DNA from: Trichococcus pasteurii | GTDB taxonomy: Bacteria; Bacillota; Bacilli; Lactobacillales; Aerococcaceae | Direction of reading: 5' to 3' | NCBI RefSeq assembly: GCF_900112935.1 | Contig: NZ_FONM01000011.1 | Coordinates: 26,814-90,813, forward strand | DNA length: 64,000 nucleotides | Shown: positions 51,122-60,493 of the stretch, in pieces | Layout: each line of letters opens with the position of its first letter | Position numbering within the stretch: the first letter of the stretch is position 1 | The notes under the pieces: model-generated | Databases searched by the model: none | Seen by the model: only the letters and a program-made list of their open reading frames with translations | Told to the model about the DNA's origin: nothing | Translations under genes and position numbers: made by a program

Positions 51122-51787
51122 TTACAGCAAGTCATTCAATTCGCGGATATCGTCTATCAGTGCATCCGCCGATTCCAATTCACCGGGAAAACCGAAGCCG
51201 TAGCGGCAACCCACTGTGCGGACGGGATGATGTTCGGCGACTTCGATGTCCTGGAAACGGTCGCCCACAATCAGGTAATCGTCAGGAAAAACAGCTCGGA
51301 TCGATTCGAAGATTTCGTATTTTGGGATGAAGCTGAAGTCTTCAGTGCAGTACATGCCGTCGAAGTAGCGGTCCAAGCCGAAGCTTTCCCGGTGGGCTTC
51401 CATATAGGCGCGGCTGCAGTTGCTCAAGAAGACCAAGCGGTAGCCTTTCAGCTTCAATGCCTGCAGTGTTTCCAGCGCGCCCTCGTAAAGGACAGCCTGC
51501 CCGGTTTGGGCTTTTTCCAGCAGAATCTGTCCGATCATTTTTGAGGCCTTCGATTGGACAGATTCGTCCAGGTCGGGCATGAAATTTTCCCACATGGCTT
51601 TGCTGCTGTAGCCCAGCCACTTCGTGATTTCCGCATCCTCCCAATCTCTGGGTGCGGCGTGGCCGGCTTCAACGAGGTAAGCATAGGCTTGTTTGAAAGC
51701 GTGGATGTAATTCTTGGTGCTGTCATGGAGGGTGCCGTCATAGTCAAGGATGATGGTGTGGACCTCTTTGAACATTAGTTTTTCCAT
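51122..51787 (-). CDS. HAD-superfamily phosphatase, last gene of the rib operon
   Basis: A 221-residue haloacid dehalogenase-type hydrolase with a helical cap. Motif I is ILDYDGTLHDS (the Asp of DYD is the nucleophile), motif II is LVFLSNCSR, motif III Lys is in PKYEIFESI, and motif IV is IVGDRFQDIEVA. It starts 6 bp after the ribH stop with no terminator between, so it belongs to the rib operon. Neither ATG 51787 nor ATG 51775 has a clear ribosome site. It may be the dephosphorylase the pathway needs between RibD and RibH, but pyrophosphatase or phosphoglycolate phosphatase roles are possible. Confidence 0.8.
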   Translation of the reverse strand: MEKLMFKEVHTIILDYDGTLHDSTKNYIHAFKQAYAYLVEAGHAAPRDWEDAEITKWLGYSSKAMWENFMPDLDESVQSKASKMIGQILLEKAQTGQAVLYEGALETLQALKLKGYRLVFLSNCSRAYMEAHRESFGLDRYFDGMYCTEDFSFIPKYEIFESIRAVFPDDYLIVGDRFQDIEVAEHHPVRTVGCRYGFGFPGELESADALIDDIRELNDLL

Positions 51788-51793
51788 AGACTT

Positions 51794-52255
51794 TTATAGA
51801 TTTTTGAGCAGGTTGGCCATTTCGATGGCAGATACAGCACAATCATAGCCTTTGTTGCCCGCTTTCGTACCGGCGCGCTCGATGGCTTGTTCGATCGTGT
51901 CGGTCGTCAGGACGCCGAAGATGACCGGAACGCCTGTACTCATGGAGGCTGTCGCTACGCCTTTTGAAACTTCCGAGCAGACGTAATCGAAATGCGCCGT
52001 TGCGCCCTTGATGACGGCGCCCAAAGTGATGACGGCATCATATTTTCCGGAAGCCGCCATTTTTTGTGCGACCAATGGGATTTCGTATGCACCTGGCACC
52101 CATGCCAAGTCGATGGCATCTTCAGCCACGCCATGGCGTTTCAAACCGTCCAAGGCGCCGCCCACCAATTTTGAGCCGATGAATTCGTTGAATCTTGCCA
52201 CCACGATCGCGATTTTTAAATCCTGTGCAATTAATTGTCCTTCGATGATGTTCAT
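51794..52255 (-). CDS. ribH: 6,7-dimethyl-8-ribityllumazine synthase
   Basis: Joins the ribityl-aminouracil and dihydroxybutanone phosphate to form lumazine; usually a 60-subunit shell in Gram-positives. It has 153 residues: [36 protein letters not shown] and [17 protein letters not shown] hold the active site, with the catalytic His in AHFDY. It follows ribBA by 28 bp. Confidence 0.97.
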   Translation of the reverse strand: MNIIEGQLIAQDLKIAIVVARFNEFIGSKLVGGALDGLKRHGVAEDAIDLAWVPGAYEIPLVAQKMAASGKYDAVITLGAVIKGATAHFDYVCSEVSKGVATASMSTGVPVIFGVLTTDTIEQAIERAGTKAGNKGYDCAVSAIEMANLLKNL

Positions 52256-52283
52256 TTTGTTTTCCTCCTGTTTGGTTGTTTTT

Positions 52284-53480
52284 TTATAAATCCAAGTAGT
52301 GACCCATCTTTTGTTTCTTTGTTTCCATATAACGCTGCGTTTCGTCGAAGATCTCGAGTTGGATCGGAATCCGTTCGGTGATCTTCAGGCCGTGCTTTTT
52401 CAATCCTTCAATCTTAAGCGGGTTGTTGGTCAAAAGCCGGATTTCTTTCACGCCCAAATCCTGCAGCATCTCGTCGGCCATGTAGTATTCGCGCAGATCG
52501 CTGGGGAATCCCAGCATCAGGTTGGCGTCAACCGTATCGTAGCCTTGGTCCTGCAGCGCATAAGCGTGGATTTTGTTGACGAGGCCGATGCCGCGGCCTT
52601 CCTGACGCAAGTAGACCAAGACCCCTCGGCCAGCCTCGGCGATTTGCTTCATGGCCGCGTCCAATTGCTGGCCGCAGTCGCAGCGTTTCGATCCGAAGAC
52701 ATCGCCGGTCAAGCATTCGGAATGGACGCGCACCAGAACGGGTTCTTCCGTCGTGACATCGCCCATGACCAAGGCGACATGGTGCTCGTCCGCATCGATC
52801 TTGCTCACGTAAGTGTAGATGTCGAATTCACCGTATTTGGTAGGGAGTTTGGCTTGGCCTTCGCGCTTGTAGAGCTGTTCGTTCTCCTTGCGGTAGGCGA
52901 TCAGGTCAGCAATCGTACCGATCTTCAAGTCATGCTCTTTGGCGAAAGTGATCAGTTCGGCCGTGCGCATCATCGTGCCGTCATCGGCCATGATTTCGCA
53001 GCAGAGACCCGCCGGCTTCAATCCGGCCAAACGCGCCAAATCGACGGTGGCTTCAGTGTGGCCGTTACGCGCGAGCACGCCGTTGTCCACTGCCTTCAGC
53101 GGGAAGATATGGCCCGGTCTGCGGAAATCCTCGGGCTGCGCGTCATCCTCGACTGCCTTCATGACGGTCAAAGAGCGTTCGAAGGCCGAGATGCCGGTGG
53201 TCGTCTCGACATGGTCGATGGCGACGGTGAAGGCTGTCCCGTGATTATCGGTGTTGCGGTCCACCATCGGAGTCAGCACCAGTTTTTCGGTGAGTATCCG
53301 ATCCATCGGCATGCAGATCAAGCCTTTCGCATAGATGGCCATGAAATTGATGTTTTCCGGCGTCGCGAATTCCGCCGCACAGATCAGATCGCCTTCATTT
53401 TCGCGATCCTCATCATCGACCAGCACAATAATTTTGCCGGCTTTGATGTCCGCGATGATTTCTTCAGATGTATTGAACAT
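52284..53480 (-). CDS. ribBA: Bifunctional DHBP synthase / GTP cyclohydrolase II
   Basis: Feeds both branches of the pathway. It has 398 residues. The N-terminal DHBP synthase domain (about 1-200) shows [24 protein letters not shown] and [10 protein letters not shown]; the C-terminal GTP cyclohydrolase II domain (about 205-398) has the zinc cysteines in [17 protein letters not shown] and QEGRGIGL. Both active sites look complete. Confidence 0.98.
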   Translation of the reverse strand: MFNTSEEIIADIKAGKIIVLVDDEDRENEGDLICAAEFATPENINFMAIYAKGLICMPMDRILTEKLVLTPMVDRNTDNHGTAFTVAIDHVETTTGISAFERSLTVMKAVEDDAQPEDFRRPGHIFPLKAVDNGVLARNGHTEATVDLARLAGLKPAGLCCEIMADDGTMMRTAELITFAKEHDLKIGTIADLIAYRKENEQLYKREGQAKLPTKYGEFDIYTYVSKIDADEHHVALVMGDVTTEEPVLVRVHSECLTGDVFGSKRCDCGQQLDAAMKQIAEAGRGVLVYLRQEGRGIGLVNKIHAYALQDQGYDTVDANLMLGFPSDLREYYMADEMLQDLGVKEIRLLTNNPLKIEGLKKHGLKITERIPIQLEIFDETQRYMETKKQKMGHYLDL

Positions 53481-53502
53481 ATATGTTTCCCTCCTCTTTC
53501 TT

Positions 53503-54156
53503 TCAGAAGAAGCCGTTCTCTTTCAAGAAAGCTTCAGATAGGTTGCTTTGTTTTGATTGTATCTGCGGGCTCAGGCCCAGCAGTTTTTCCACGTATTTTC
53601 CGATGATGTCGCACTCCAGATTGACCGTGTCGCCCAATTTCTTCTCAAGCAAAATCGTCTCTGCTCCAGTATGGGGAATGATGGATACCTGGAACGATTG
53701 GCTATCGACTGTCGCAACCGTCAGGCTGACGCCGTCGATGGCGATCGAGCCTTTTTCAATGATGTAGCGGAGCAGCTCCGGTCCGGCTGAGACGGTGATC
53801 CAGACGGCATTATCGTCCTTGCGGTATTCCTTGATCGAGCCGGTCCCGTCGATGTGGCCGCTGACGATGTGGCCGCCCAATCGGGTGTCGAGCTGAAGCG
53901 CCCGTTCCAGATTGACACGGCCGCCCATCTGCAGGGAGCCTAGATTGGAGCGCTGCAGCGTTTCCGGCATGACGTCGGCATCGAAGGCATCCTTATGCAG
54001 CTTCGTTACCGTCAGGCAGACACCGTTGGTGGATATGCTGTCGCCGATTTTTGTCCCGACCAGCACTTTTTTTCCGCCGACCGTGACGATGGAAGATTTT
54101 TGGCCATGGCGGATGCCTTTTAAGGTGCCGACTTCTTCGATGATTCCAGTAAACAT
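53503..54156 (-). CDS. ribE: Riboflavin synthase, alpha chain
   Basis: Dismutates two lumazines to riboflavin; a trimer with two lumazine-binding barrels per chain. It has 217 residues: barrel 1 from [15 protein letters not shown], barrel 2 from about residue 98 with [14 protein letters not shown] ahead of it, and a C-terminal trimer helix. It lies between ribD and ribBA with short gaps. Confidence 0.97.
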   Translation of the reverse strand: MFTGIIEEVGTLKGIRHGQKSSIVTVGGKKVLVGTKIGDSISTNGVCLTVTKLHKDAFDADVMPETLQRSNLGSLQMGGRVNLERALQLDTRLGGHIVSGHIDGTGSIKEYRKDDNAVWITVSAGPELLRYIIEKGSIAIDGVSLTVATVDSQSFQVSIIPHTGAETILLEKKLGDTVNLECDIIGKYVEKLLGLSPQIQSKQSNLSEAFLKENGFF

Positions 54157-54179
54157 GAATTTCCTCCCACTTTCCGTTG

Positions 54180-55283
54180 TTATTCTTTCTTGGAGATGTA
54201 GCCTTCCAAGAGGATGTCTTCCCCGACGGTGCTGGCTTTCAGCTCGATTACGCTGAAAGCCTGGCTCAGCTTCTCGATGCCATCTCCTCCGACAGGTGTT
54301 TTTGCCGTTTCCCCCCCGATCAGTTTCGGGGCGATATAGATCTGCACCTTGTCGACGATGCCTGCCTTCAGGGCGGAAAAGTTCAAGGTTGCGCCGCCTT
54401 CCAGGAGGATGCTGTCGATGCCGCGCTCCCCGAGGACTTTCATCAATGCCTTCAGGTCGGTCTGTCCGTCCTTGGCAGGTACAGTCACGATTTCGATGCC
54501 GGCTGCTTCGAGCAGGGCGGCTTTATTGCGATCCGCCCGTTCTGTCGTTGCGATAAGAGTTTTGGCCACGTCCTGATCCTGGAGCACTTTTGCTTCCATA
54601 GGGATGCGCAAGGTGCTGTCGACGATGATCCGCAGCGGATTTTTTCCTCCCGGAATGCGGGAAGTCAGCTGCGGAGCGTCCGTGATGACGGTCTGGACAC
54701 CGACCATGATGCCGCTGAGGGCGCTGCGCAGTTGATGCACGCGTTCCCTTGCGGCAGGTCCCGTAATCCATTGCGATTCTCCGGTCCGGGTCGCAATCTT
54801 TCCGTCCAGGGACATCGCTGCTTTCATAACGACGAAGGGCTCTTTTTTGACGATGTATTTCATGAATATTTCATTCAAACGGCTGCTTTCTTCGGCCAGG
54901 ACACCTGTCACCACTTCGATGCCGGCATCCTGCAGTTTCTTGACTCCGCGACCGGAAACCAATGGATTCGGATCCAAAGCCGCGATGACGACCCGCCCGA
55001 TCTTCTTTTCGATGATCTTGTCGGAGCAGGGCGGTGTTTTGCCGAAATGGGAGCAGGGTTCCAAAGTCACGTAGATGGTTGCGCCGGCCACATCTTCTGT
55101 TGCCGAGCGGAACGCGTTCACTTCAGCATGGCCTTCCCCGATTTTTTCGTGGTAGCCTAATCCGATGATGCGTCCGTCCTTGACGATGATGGCGCCGACC
55201 ATCGGATTTGGTGCGACGGCCCCGCGGCCTTTCTCTGCAAGTTCCAGAGCCATTTGCATAAAGTGTGTATCTTTATCGTGCAT
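54180..55283 (-). CDS. ribD: Bifunctional riboflavin-specific deaminase / reductase
   Basis: Deaminates and reduces the GTP cyclohydrolase II product. It has 367 residues. The deaminase domain (about 1-145) shows the zinc motifs HAEVNAF and EPCSHFGKTPPC; the reductase domain follows (MKAAMSLDGKIATRTGESQWIT). It is the first gene of the rib operon, behind an FMN riboswitch and two terminator-like hairpins; GGGAGG precedes the ATG at 55283. Confidence 0.97.
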   Translation of the reverse strand: MHDKDTHFMQMALELAEKGRGAVAPNPMVGAIIVKDGRIIGLGYHEKIGEGHAEVNAFRSATEDVAGATIYVTLEPCSHFGKTPPCSDKIIEKKIGRVVIAALDPNPLVSGRGVKKLQDAGIEVVTGVLAEESSRLNEIFMKYIVKKEPFVVMKAAMSLDGKIATRTGESQWITGPAARERVHQLRSALSGIMVGVQTVITDAPQLTSRIPGGKNPLRIIVDSTLRIPMEAKVLQDQDVAKTLIATTERADRNKAALLEAAGIEIVTVPAKDGQTDLKALMKVLGERGIDSILLEGGATLNFSALKAGIVDKVQIYIAPKLIGGETAKTPVGGDGIEKLSQAFSVIELKASTVGEDILLEGYISKKE

Positions 55284-55302
55284 CTTTACGTGCCTCCCTT
55301 TT

Positions 55303-55342
55303 CCAAAATAAAGAGCCCTGAACAGTTTCTGCTTCAGGGCTC
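55303..55342 (-). terminator. Second hairpin between FMN riboswitch and ribD
   Basis: GAGCCCTGA and TCAGGGCTC pair around a 12-nt loop and are followed on the minus strand by TTTATTTT, just before the ribD ribosome site. Confidence 0.65.
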
Positions 55343-55370
55343 GACAAAGGAAGGCCAGCTAAACAAAGCC

Positions 55371-55406
55371 AAAAAATCCCTGGGTATAGACTACACCCAG
55401 GGATTG
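55371..55406 (-). terminator. Riboswitch-controlled terminator
   Basis: AATCCCTGGGTGTA and TATACCCAGGGATT pair around a 3-4 nt loop, then six T on the minus strand. It lies about 80 nt after the aptamer. Confidence 0.85.
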
Positions 55407-55485
55407 ACATTCCGGTCATGAACGGATGGCACGAAAGCGTTTTTATGAAAAATATACGCAGCGTGCCACTCGATAAATGGTTATT

Positions 55486-55593
55486 GTCTTCTTTCATCCA
55501 GACTCTGACTGTCGGCTTCGGAATCTAACCGAATCTGCCTTTACGGCTCGTGGGCTTTACCACCGGTAGGGATTTTCACCCGTCCCTGAAGAC
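55486..55593 (-). promoter_or_regulatory. FMN riboswitch (RFN element)
   Basis: The aptamer runs from GTCTTC to GAAGAC (P1 closure). The signature segments are present: CAGGGACGGGTGAAA, CCTACCGGTGGTAAA, GCCCACGAGCC, then AGATTCCGAAGCCGACAG and AGTCTGGATGAAAGAAG. FMN binding would allow the downstream terminator to form and stop rib transcription. Confidence 0.96.
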
Positions 55594-55613
55594 TATTCAA
55601 TTAAGTTGTCTCT

Positions 55614-55642
55614 AGGATAATCCCAATCCGTACTATTGTCAA
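55614..55642 (-). promoter_or_regulatory. Promoter of the rib operon
   Basis: TTGACA (55642-55637) and TATCCT (55619-55614) with a 17-bp spacer, about 20 bp before the aptamer. Confidence 0.7.
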
Positions 55643-55755
55643 ATAAAAGTTTTTGCAAACAAATGTTCAACGGCTGACGGGTTTCCGAAGCGGCAAAAGT
55701 CAGTCTTTTGCTTGATGAATCAGGCCTTATACTATATATATGATTAAAATAAAGT

Positions 55756-55784
55756 TTGTAATTAATTAGAATTGGGTATAAAAT
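55756..55784 (+). promoter_or_regulatory. Possible argF promoter
   Basis: TTGTAA and TAAAAT with a 17-bp spacer, in the 280-bp gap divergent from the rib promoter. No clear ArgR box was identified. Confidence 0.5.
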
Positions 55785-55871
55785 GAGTCCAATAATAGTT
55801 GCATCATGACTCGGAAATGATCGTTCGCAAGAGCATCAGTGAGAATAAAATTAAAAGGGGATGGCAGAATT

Positions 55872-56885
55872 TTGGAACAAGTATTTCAAGGAAGAAGCTT
55901 ATTGGCGGAAAAAGATTTCACTCGGGAAGAATTGGAGTATCTGATTGATTTTTCAGCGCATCTGAAGGATCTGAAAAAACGGAATATTCCGCACCGTTAT
56001 CTTGAAGGCAAAAACATTGCCCTTTTGTTCGAAAAAGCCTCCACGCGTACCAGAGCCGCTTTTACAGTGGCTGCCATCGATCTTGGGGCACATCCTGAAT
56101 ACCTCGGGAAAAATGATATCCAATTGGGCAAAAAGGAATCCGTTGAGGACACCGCTAAAGTGCTCGGCAGCATGTTCGACGGTATCGAATTCCGCGGTTT
56201 CAGCCAAAAGACCGTCGAAGACCTGGCGAAATATGCCGGTGTACCGGTATGGAATGGCTTGACTGACGACTGGCATCCGACTCAAATGATCGCCGATTTC
56301 CTGACGGTCAAAGAGCATTTCGGCAAGTTGGCCGGACTTAAGTTGGTCTATGTAGGGGATGGACGCAACAATGTCGCCAACAGCTTGTTGGTTACCGGCG
56401 CTATCCTTGGCGTTAACATCACGATCTGCGCGCCGGAATCGTTGTTCCCGACCGATGGATTGGTTGAGATGGCACAGAAATTCGCTGAAAAGAGCGGCAG
56501 CAAAATCGAAATCACGGCCGATGTGGCCAAAGGCGTAAAAGCGGCTGATGTCCTTTATACCGATGTATGGGTATCGATGGGTGAAGAGGATAAATTTGAG
56601 GAGCGCATCGAATTATTGACGCCATATCAGATCAACATGGAAATGATTGAGAAGACCGGAAATGATGATGTGATCATGTTGCATTGCTTGCCGGCTTTCC
56701 ATGATACTAAAACGCAATACGGGCAGGAAATCGCGGAAACATTCGGCATGCGCGAGATGGAAGTGACCGATGCCGCCTTCCGCAGCAAGCACGGTCTTCA
56801 GTTTGAACAAGCCGAAAATCGCATGCATTCCATCAAGGCAATCATGGCTGCGACCTTAGGAAATTTATTTATTCCAAAAGTTTGA
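55872..56885 (+). CDS. argF: Ornithine carbamoyltransferase
   Basis: Makes citrulline from ornithine and carbamoyl phosphate. The start is TTG 55872 ([16 protein letters not shown]), behind AAAAGGGG; a GTG at 55839 would add an odd N-terminus. Product 337 residues. The carbamoyl-phosphate loop STRTR is at 57-61 and HCLPAFHD is near the C-terminus. It is adjacent to but outside the T-box-controlled argCJBD unit. A catabolic role (arcB) is possible in this group but the neighbours favour synthesis. Confidence 0.93.
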   Translation: MEQVFQGRSLLAEKDFTREELEYLIDFSAHLKDLKKRNIPHRYLEGKNIALLFEKASTRTRAAFTVAAIDLGAHPEYLGKNDIQLGKKESVEDTAKVLGSMFDGIEFRGFSQKTVEDLAKYAGVPVWNGLTDDWHPTQMIADFLTVKEHFGKLAGLKLVYVGDGRNNVANSLLVTGAILGVNITICAPESLFPTDGLVEMAQKFAEKSGSKIEITADVAKGVKAADVLYTDVWVSMGEEDKFEERIELLTPYQINMEMIEKTGNDDVIMLHCLPAFHDTKTQYGQEIAETFGMREMEVTDAAFRSKHGLQFEQAENRMHSIKAIMAATLGNLFIPKV

Positions 56886-56914
56886 TTGACAAAGTGAAAA
56901 ACAGATGATAAATT
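56886..56914 (+). promoter_or_regulatory. Promoter of the arg operon leader
   Basis: TTGACA and TAAATT with a 17-bp spacer, starting 1 bp after the argF stop. Confidence 0.7.
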
Positions 56915-56920
56915 TAATGC

Positions 56921-57212
56921 AAATGTCAAACAACATCTAACACAAACAAAAACTTTGACAAGAAGAGTAATCCATTTGCACAGTGAAGCGAACCTTGGAG
57001 GGTGAAAGCAAGGTCAACCGCGATGGATGAACAGGAACTTTGAGTTGATAAGCTGAATGTGAACCATAAAGTTTAATCCGGTTGCCCCGTTATCGCAAAA
57101 GTAGCAATACTTGAGTCCGGCATGCGTGCATGCTGGAAAATAAGGGTGGCACCACGAACTTTCGTCCCTATACTGAATCTATTTGATTTGGTATAGGCAC
57201 GGAAGTTTTTTT
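56921..57212 (+). promoter_or_regulatory. T-box riboswitch upstream of argC
   Basis: The T-box sequence AAGGGTGGCACCACG lies at 57142-57156. The terminator stem pairs ACTTTCGTCCCTATAC with GTATAGGCACGGAAGT and ends in a T run. Stem I has the AGTA/GAA loop-E pair (GAGTAATCCAT opposite ATGGATGAACAGG) and a GGTGAAAG apical motif. The codon in the specifier loop reads AGG (Arg) in one register or CAG (Gln) in the next; Arg fits the genes. Uncharged tRNA would switch on argCJBD-carB. Confidence 0.93.
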
Positions 57213-57284
57213 GTATAGTCACAACAATTTGTAAACAGGCTTGGCCTGCATTTACTACAAACATTAATGAGGGGGATGGGAAGT

Positions 57285-58325
57285 ATGATTCATGTCAGTA
57301 TCATTGGAGCAACAGGTTACACGGGGGTGGAATTAGTCCGATTATTGGGATTGCGCGAGGATGTGGTCTTGGATCATCTGACCTCCCGCACGTATGCGGG
57401 TCAAAAGATCCAGCATCTTTTTCCGCACCTGTTGGGCCACATCGATCACACCTGCGAAGAATTGGATCTGGAACAGGTGACGACCGACAGCGATGTGATC
57501 TTTGTGGCCTTGCCGCATGGACACGCGTTGCCGATAGCCAAAAAAGCCAAAGAAAAAGGCAAAAAAGTCATCGATTTGGGGGCCGATTTCCGCTTGAAGG
57601 ATGCAGCCGTCTATGAAGAATGGTACAAAGTTGCGCACACCGAGCCGGAACTATTGGAGGAAGCCGTCTACGGTCTGCCCGAATGGGACCGCGACGCGAT
57701 CAAAGATGCAACAGTCATCGCCAATCCGGGTTGCTTTGTGACCAGTATCCTCTTGGGACTGATGCCGTTGATGAAAAAAGGCTGGGTAGTGCCGAACAGC
57801 ATCGTCTGCGATTCCAAATCCGGCACATCCGGAGCGGGCCGCGCCGGCAACGTAGCGAACCTCTTCACTGAGGTGGAAAGTAGCTTCAAAGCCTACGGTG
57901 TAGCGCACCATCGCCACACACCGGAAATCGAGCAGCTGTTGACGCAGATGGCCGGTACGGACACGATGATCCAATTTACGCCGCATCTGGTGCCGATGAG
58001 CCGAGGCATCCTCAGCACCATCTATGCGACGGTCAAGGAAAAAACGACGGCAGCGGAAATCCAGTCTCTTTTTGAGGAAGCTTACGCCGATGAACCGTTT
58101 GTGCAGGTTCTGCCTGCGGGCATGTGGCCGATGACGAAATCGGTGAAAGGCACAAATAACTGCCAATTGGGTGTCACCTACGACGAGCGTACAGGCCGGG
58201 TCATCATCGTGTCGGTCATCGACAACTTGATGAAGGGCGCTGCCGGCCAAGCCGTGCAAAACATGAACCTGATGTTCGGACTTGCCGAAACGACAGGATT
58301 ACAGATGATTGGGCTTTTCCCGTAA
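57285..58325 (+). CDS. argC: N-acetyl-gamma-glutamyl-phosphate reductase
   Basis: Reduces N-acetylglutamyl phosphate with NADPH. The start is ATG 57285 (MIHVSIIGATGYTGVEL), behind GAGGGGGATGGG. Product 346 residues. The dinucleotide fold is N-terminal and the catalytic Cys150 is in ANPGCFVTS. It is the first gene of the T-box-controlled operon. Confidence 0.97.
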   Translation: MIHVSIIGATGYTGVELVRLLGLREDVVLDHLTSRTYAGQKIQHLFPHLLGHIDHTCEELDLEQVTTDSDVIFVALPHGHALPIAKKAKEKGKKVIDLGADFRLKDAAVYEEWYKVAHTEPELLEEAVYGLPEWDRDAIKDATVIANPGCFVTSILLGLMPLMKKGWVVPNSIVCDSKSGTSGAGRAGNVANLFTEVESSFKAYGVAHHRHTPEIEQLLTQMAGTDTMIQFTPHLVPMSRGILSTIYATVKEKTTAAEIQSLFEEAYADEPFVQVLPAGMWPMTKSVKGTNNCQLGVTYDERTGRVIIVSVIDNLMKGAAGQAVQNMNLMFGLAETTGLQMIGLFP

Positions 58326-58356
58326 TAACGGAAGACTGAAGGAGGAAACGGACGAA

Positions 58357-59583
58357 ATGACAAAGAAATTACATAAAAGCGGTGTGACTGCAGCTGCAGG
58401 TGTGCAAGCCGCGGGTATCCACGCCGGGTTCAAGAAACGCAAAAAGGATATGGCGCTGCTGTATTTCCCTGATGGGGCAACAGTTGCGGGCGTCTTCACC
58501 AAAAACAAAGTCAAAGCGGCTCCGGTCCAGTACGATCAGCAGGCCCTGCAGCAGCATGACCGCTTCAAGGCTATCCTGATCAACAGCGGCAACGCGAACG
58601 CGTGTACAGGCAAACAAGGCAAAGCCGATGTGGAAGAGACCGTGAAGCTCCTTTCGACAGAACTGAATATCCAACCGGAAGAGGTGTTGGTGTCTTCGAC
58701 AGGCGTCATCGGAATGTTCATGAACATGGAGACAATGAAAAAAGGGGTCAAGGCGATCGCGCCGGAAGTTTCCGAATTTGGCGGCGCTGCAGCCAGCAAG
58801 GCGATCATGACGACGGATACGGTTCCGAAAGAAGTCAGTTTCACCTTTGAAGTCGCCGGCAAAACAGCTACCATCGGCGGAATGGTCAAAGGATCCGGGA
58901 TGATCCATCCGAACCTTGGCACGATGCTGGGCTACATCACAACCGATGTCGCAATCAGCCAAGCAGCTTTACATGCGATGTTACTGAAAGCCGCGGATGC
59001 GACCTTCAACCACGCGACCATCGATGGGGACACGAGCACGAACGATTCCGTCTTTGTGGCCGCTACCGGCAAACTGGACAATCCGCTGATTGTTTCCTCT
59101 GATGACGCCGGCTATGCCGAGGTTGAAGCGGCTGTCCTGTCGATCTGCTCCCAATTGGCGCAGCTTTTGGTCAAAGACGGCGAAGGCGCGACAAAATTTG
59201 TCGAGGTGCTGGTTTCCGGCGCGAAGACAATGGCTGATGCGGTTTCGGTCGGCAAATCGGTCGCGACTTCGAGCTTGGTTAAAACGGCGATGTTCGGCGA
59301 GGATGCCAACTGGGGCCGGGTCATCACAGCTGCCGGTTATGCGGAAACGGAATACTTCGATGCCGACGTGATCGACATCGCCTTCTCGAGCAAGAACGGC
59401 GAAATCCAGCTTTGCGAAGCGGGGATGGGTGTCGTCTTCGATGAAGAACTTGCGAAAAAAATACTGGAAGCAGATGAGATCAACATTCTGATCGACCTGC
59501 ATCTGGGCACGGAAGCCGCCAGCACGTGGACATGCGACTTCTCTTACGACTACGTGAAAATCAATGCGGATTACAGGAGCTGA
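58357..59583 (+). CDS. argJ: Glutamate N-acetyltransferase (ArgJ)
   Basis: Moves acetyl from acetylornithine to glutamate, recycling the acetyl group; some also act as acetylglutamate synthase. The start is ATG 58357 (MTKKLHKSGVTAAAG), after GGAGG; product 408 residues. It is a precursor that cuts itself before the nucleophile Thr189 in GTMLGYITTDV. GTM replaces the more common ATM but the threonine is intact. Confidence 0.96.
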   Translation: MTKKLHKSGVTAAAGVQAAGIHAGFKKRKKDMALLYFPDGATVAGVFTKNKVKAAPVQYDQQALQQHDRFKAILINSGNANACTGKQGKADVEETVKLLSTELNIQPEEVLVSSTGVIGMFMNMETMKKGVKAIAPEVSEFGGAAASKAIMTTDTVPKEVSFTFEVAGKTATIGGMVKGSGMIHPNLGTMLGYITTDVAISQAALHAMLLKAADATFNHATIDGDTSTNDSVFVAATGKLDNPLIVSSDDAGYAEVEAAVLSICSQLAQLLVKDGEGATKFVEVLVSGAKTMADAVSVGKSVATSSLVKTAMFGEDANWGRVITAAGYAETEYFDADVIDIAFSSKNGEIQLCEAGMGVVFDEELAKKILEADEINILIDLHLGTEAASTWTCDFSYDYVKINADYRS

Positions 59584-59590
59584 GAGCGGG

Positions 59591-60493
59591 ATGAAGATGA
59601 ACAAGAGCAATTGTGAAAAAGCCGAAATGCTTGTCGAAGTACTGCCTTACGTCAACCGTTTCCGCGACAAGATCATCGTCATAAAATACGGCGGCAATGC
59701 CATGATCAATGAAGATCTGAAAAAGGCCGTCATGCAGGATTTGTTATTGATGAAATCGGTGGGGATGCACCCGATCCTTGTCCATGGCGGCGGGCCGGCC
59801 ATCAACGACATGCTGAAAAAACTGAAGGTTGAGAGCCACTTTGAACAGGGGCTGCGTGTGACAGACAAAGAGACGATGGAAATCGTCGAAATGGTGTTGG
59901 CGGGCAAAGTCAACAAGGATATCGTCGGCACTCTGAATCAGATCGGCGGCAAAGGCATCGGCTTGTCAGGGAAAGACGGCAATCTGATTCAAGCGCGCAA
60001 AAAATATCTGGAAAAGAACGGCGAAAAAATCGACATCGGCTATGTCGGCGAAGTGGAAGCAGTCAACAAGGAAATGCTGGAGTCGCTCATCTACAGCGGC
60101 TACATCCCGGTCATTTCCTCCATCGGGATGGGCAAGGACGGGATGAGCTACAACATCAACGCTGATTATGTAGCCGGTGCTGTGGCGAAAGCCGTTCAGG
60201 CAAACAAATTCATCCTGTTGACAGATGTGGAAGGGATTTTCCGCGACTATCATGATAAGGATTCGCTCATTTCGAGGATCACGCTCGAGGAAATCGAAGC
60301 ATTGGAAGCGGACGGCATCATCTCAGGCGGAATGGTTCCGAAAGTGGACTGCTGCATCGACGCCTTGAAGGGCGGCGTTGCCGGAGCGCACATCATTGAC
60401 GGCCGTCTGCGCCACTCGATTTTATTGGAAGTTTTTTTCGACGAAGGGATCGGCACGATGATCGATCGCGATAAGGAAGGGGTACTCGAATAA
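59591..60493 (+). CDS. argB: Acetylglutamate kinase
   Basis: Phosphorylates N-acetylglutamate. The start is probably ATG 59591 (MKMNKSNCEKAEML); ribosome-site GGAG lies 11 bases upstream. Product 300 residues. VIKYGGNAM and HPILVHGGGPAI are the nucleotide and substrate loops; INADYVAGAVAKAV and MVPKVDCCIDAL are also typical. Its stop shares one base with the argD start. Confidence 0.96.
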   Translation: MKMNKSNCEKAEMLVEVLPYVNRFRDKIIVIKYGGNAMINEDLKKAVMQDLLLMKSVGMHPILVHGGGPAINDMLKKLKVESHFEQGLRVTDKETMEIVEMVLAGKVNKDIVGTLNQIGGKGIGLSGKDGNLIQARKKYLEKNGEKIDIGYVGEVEAVNKEMLESLIYSGYIPVISSIGMGKDGMSYNINADYVAGAVAKAVQANKFILLTDVEGIFRDYHDKDSLISRITLEEIEALEADGIISGGMVPKVDCCIDALKGGVAGAHIIDGRLRHSILLEVFFDEGIGTMIDRDKEGVLE

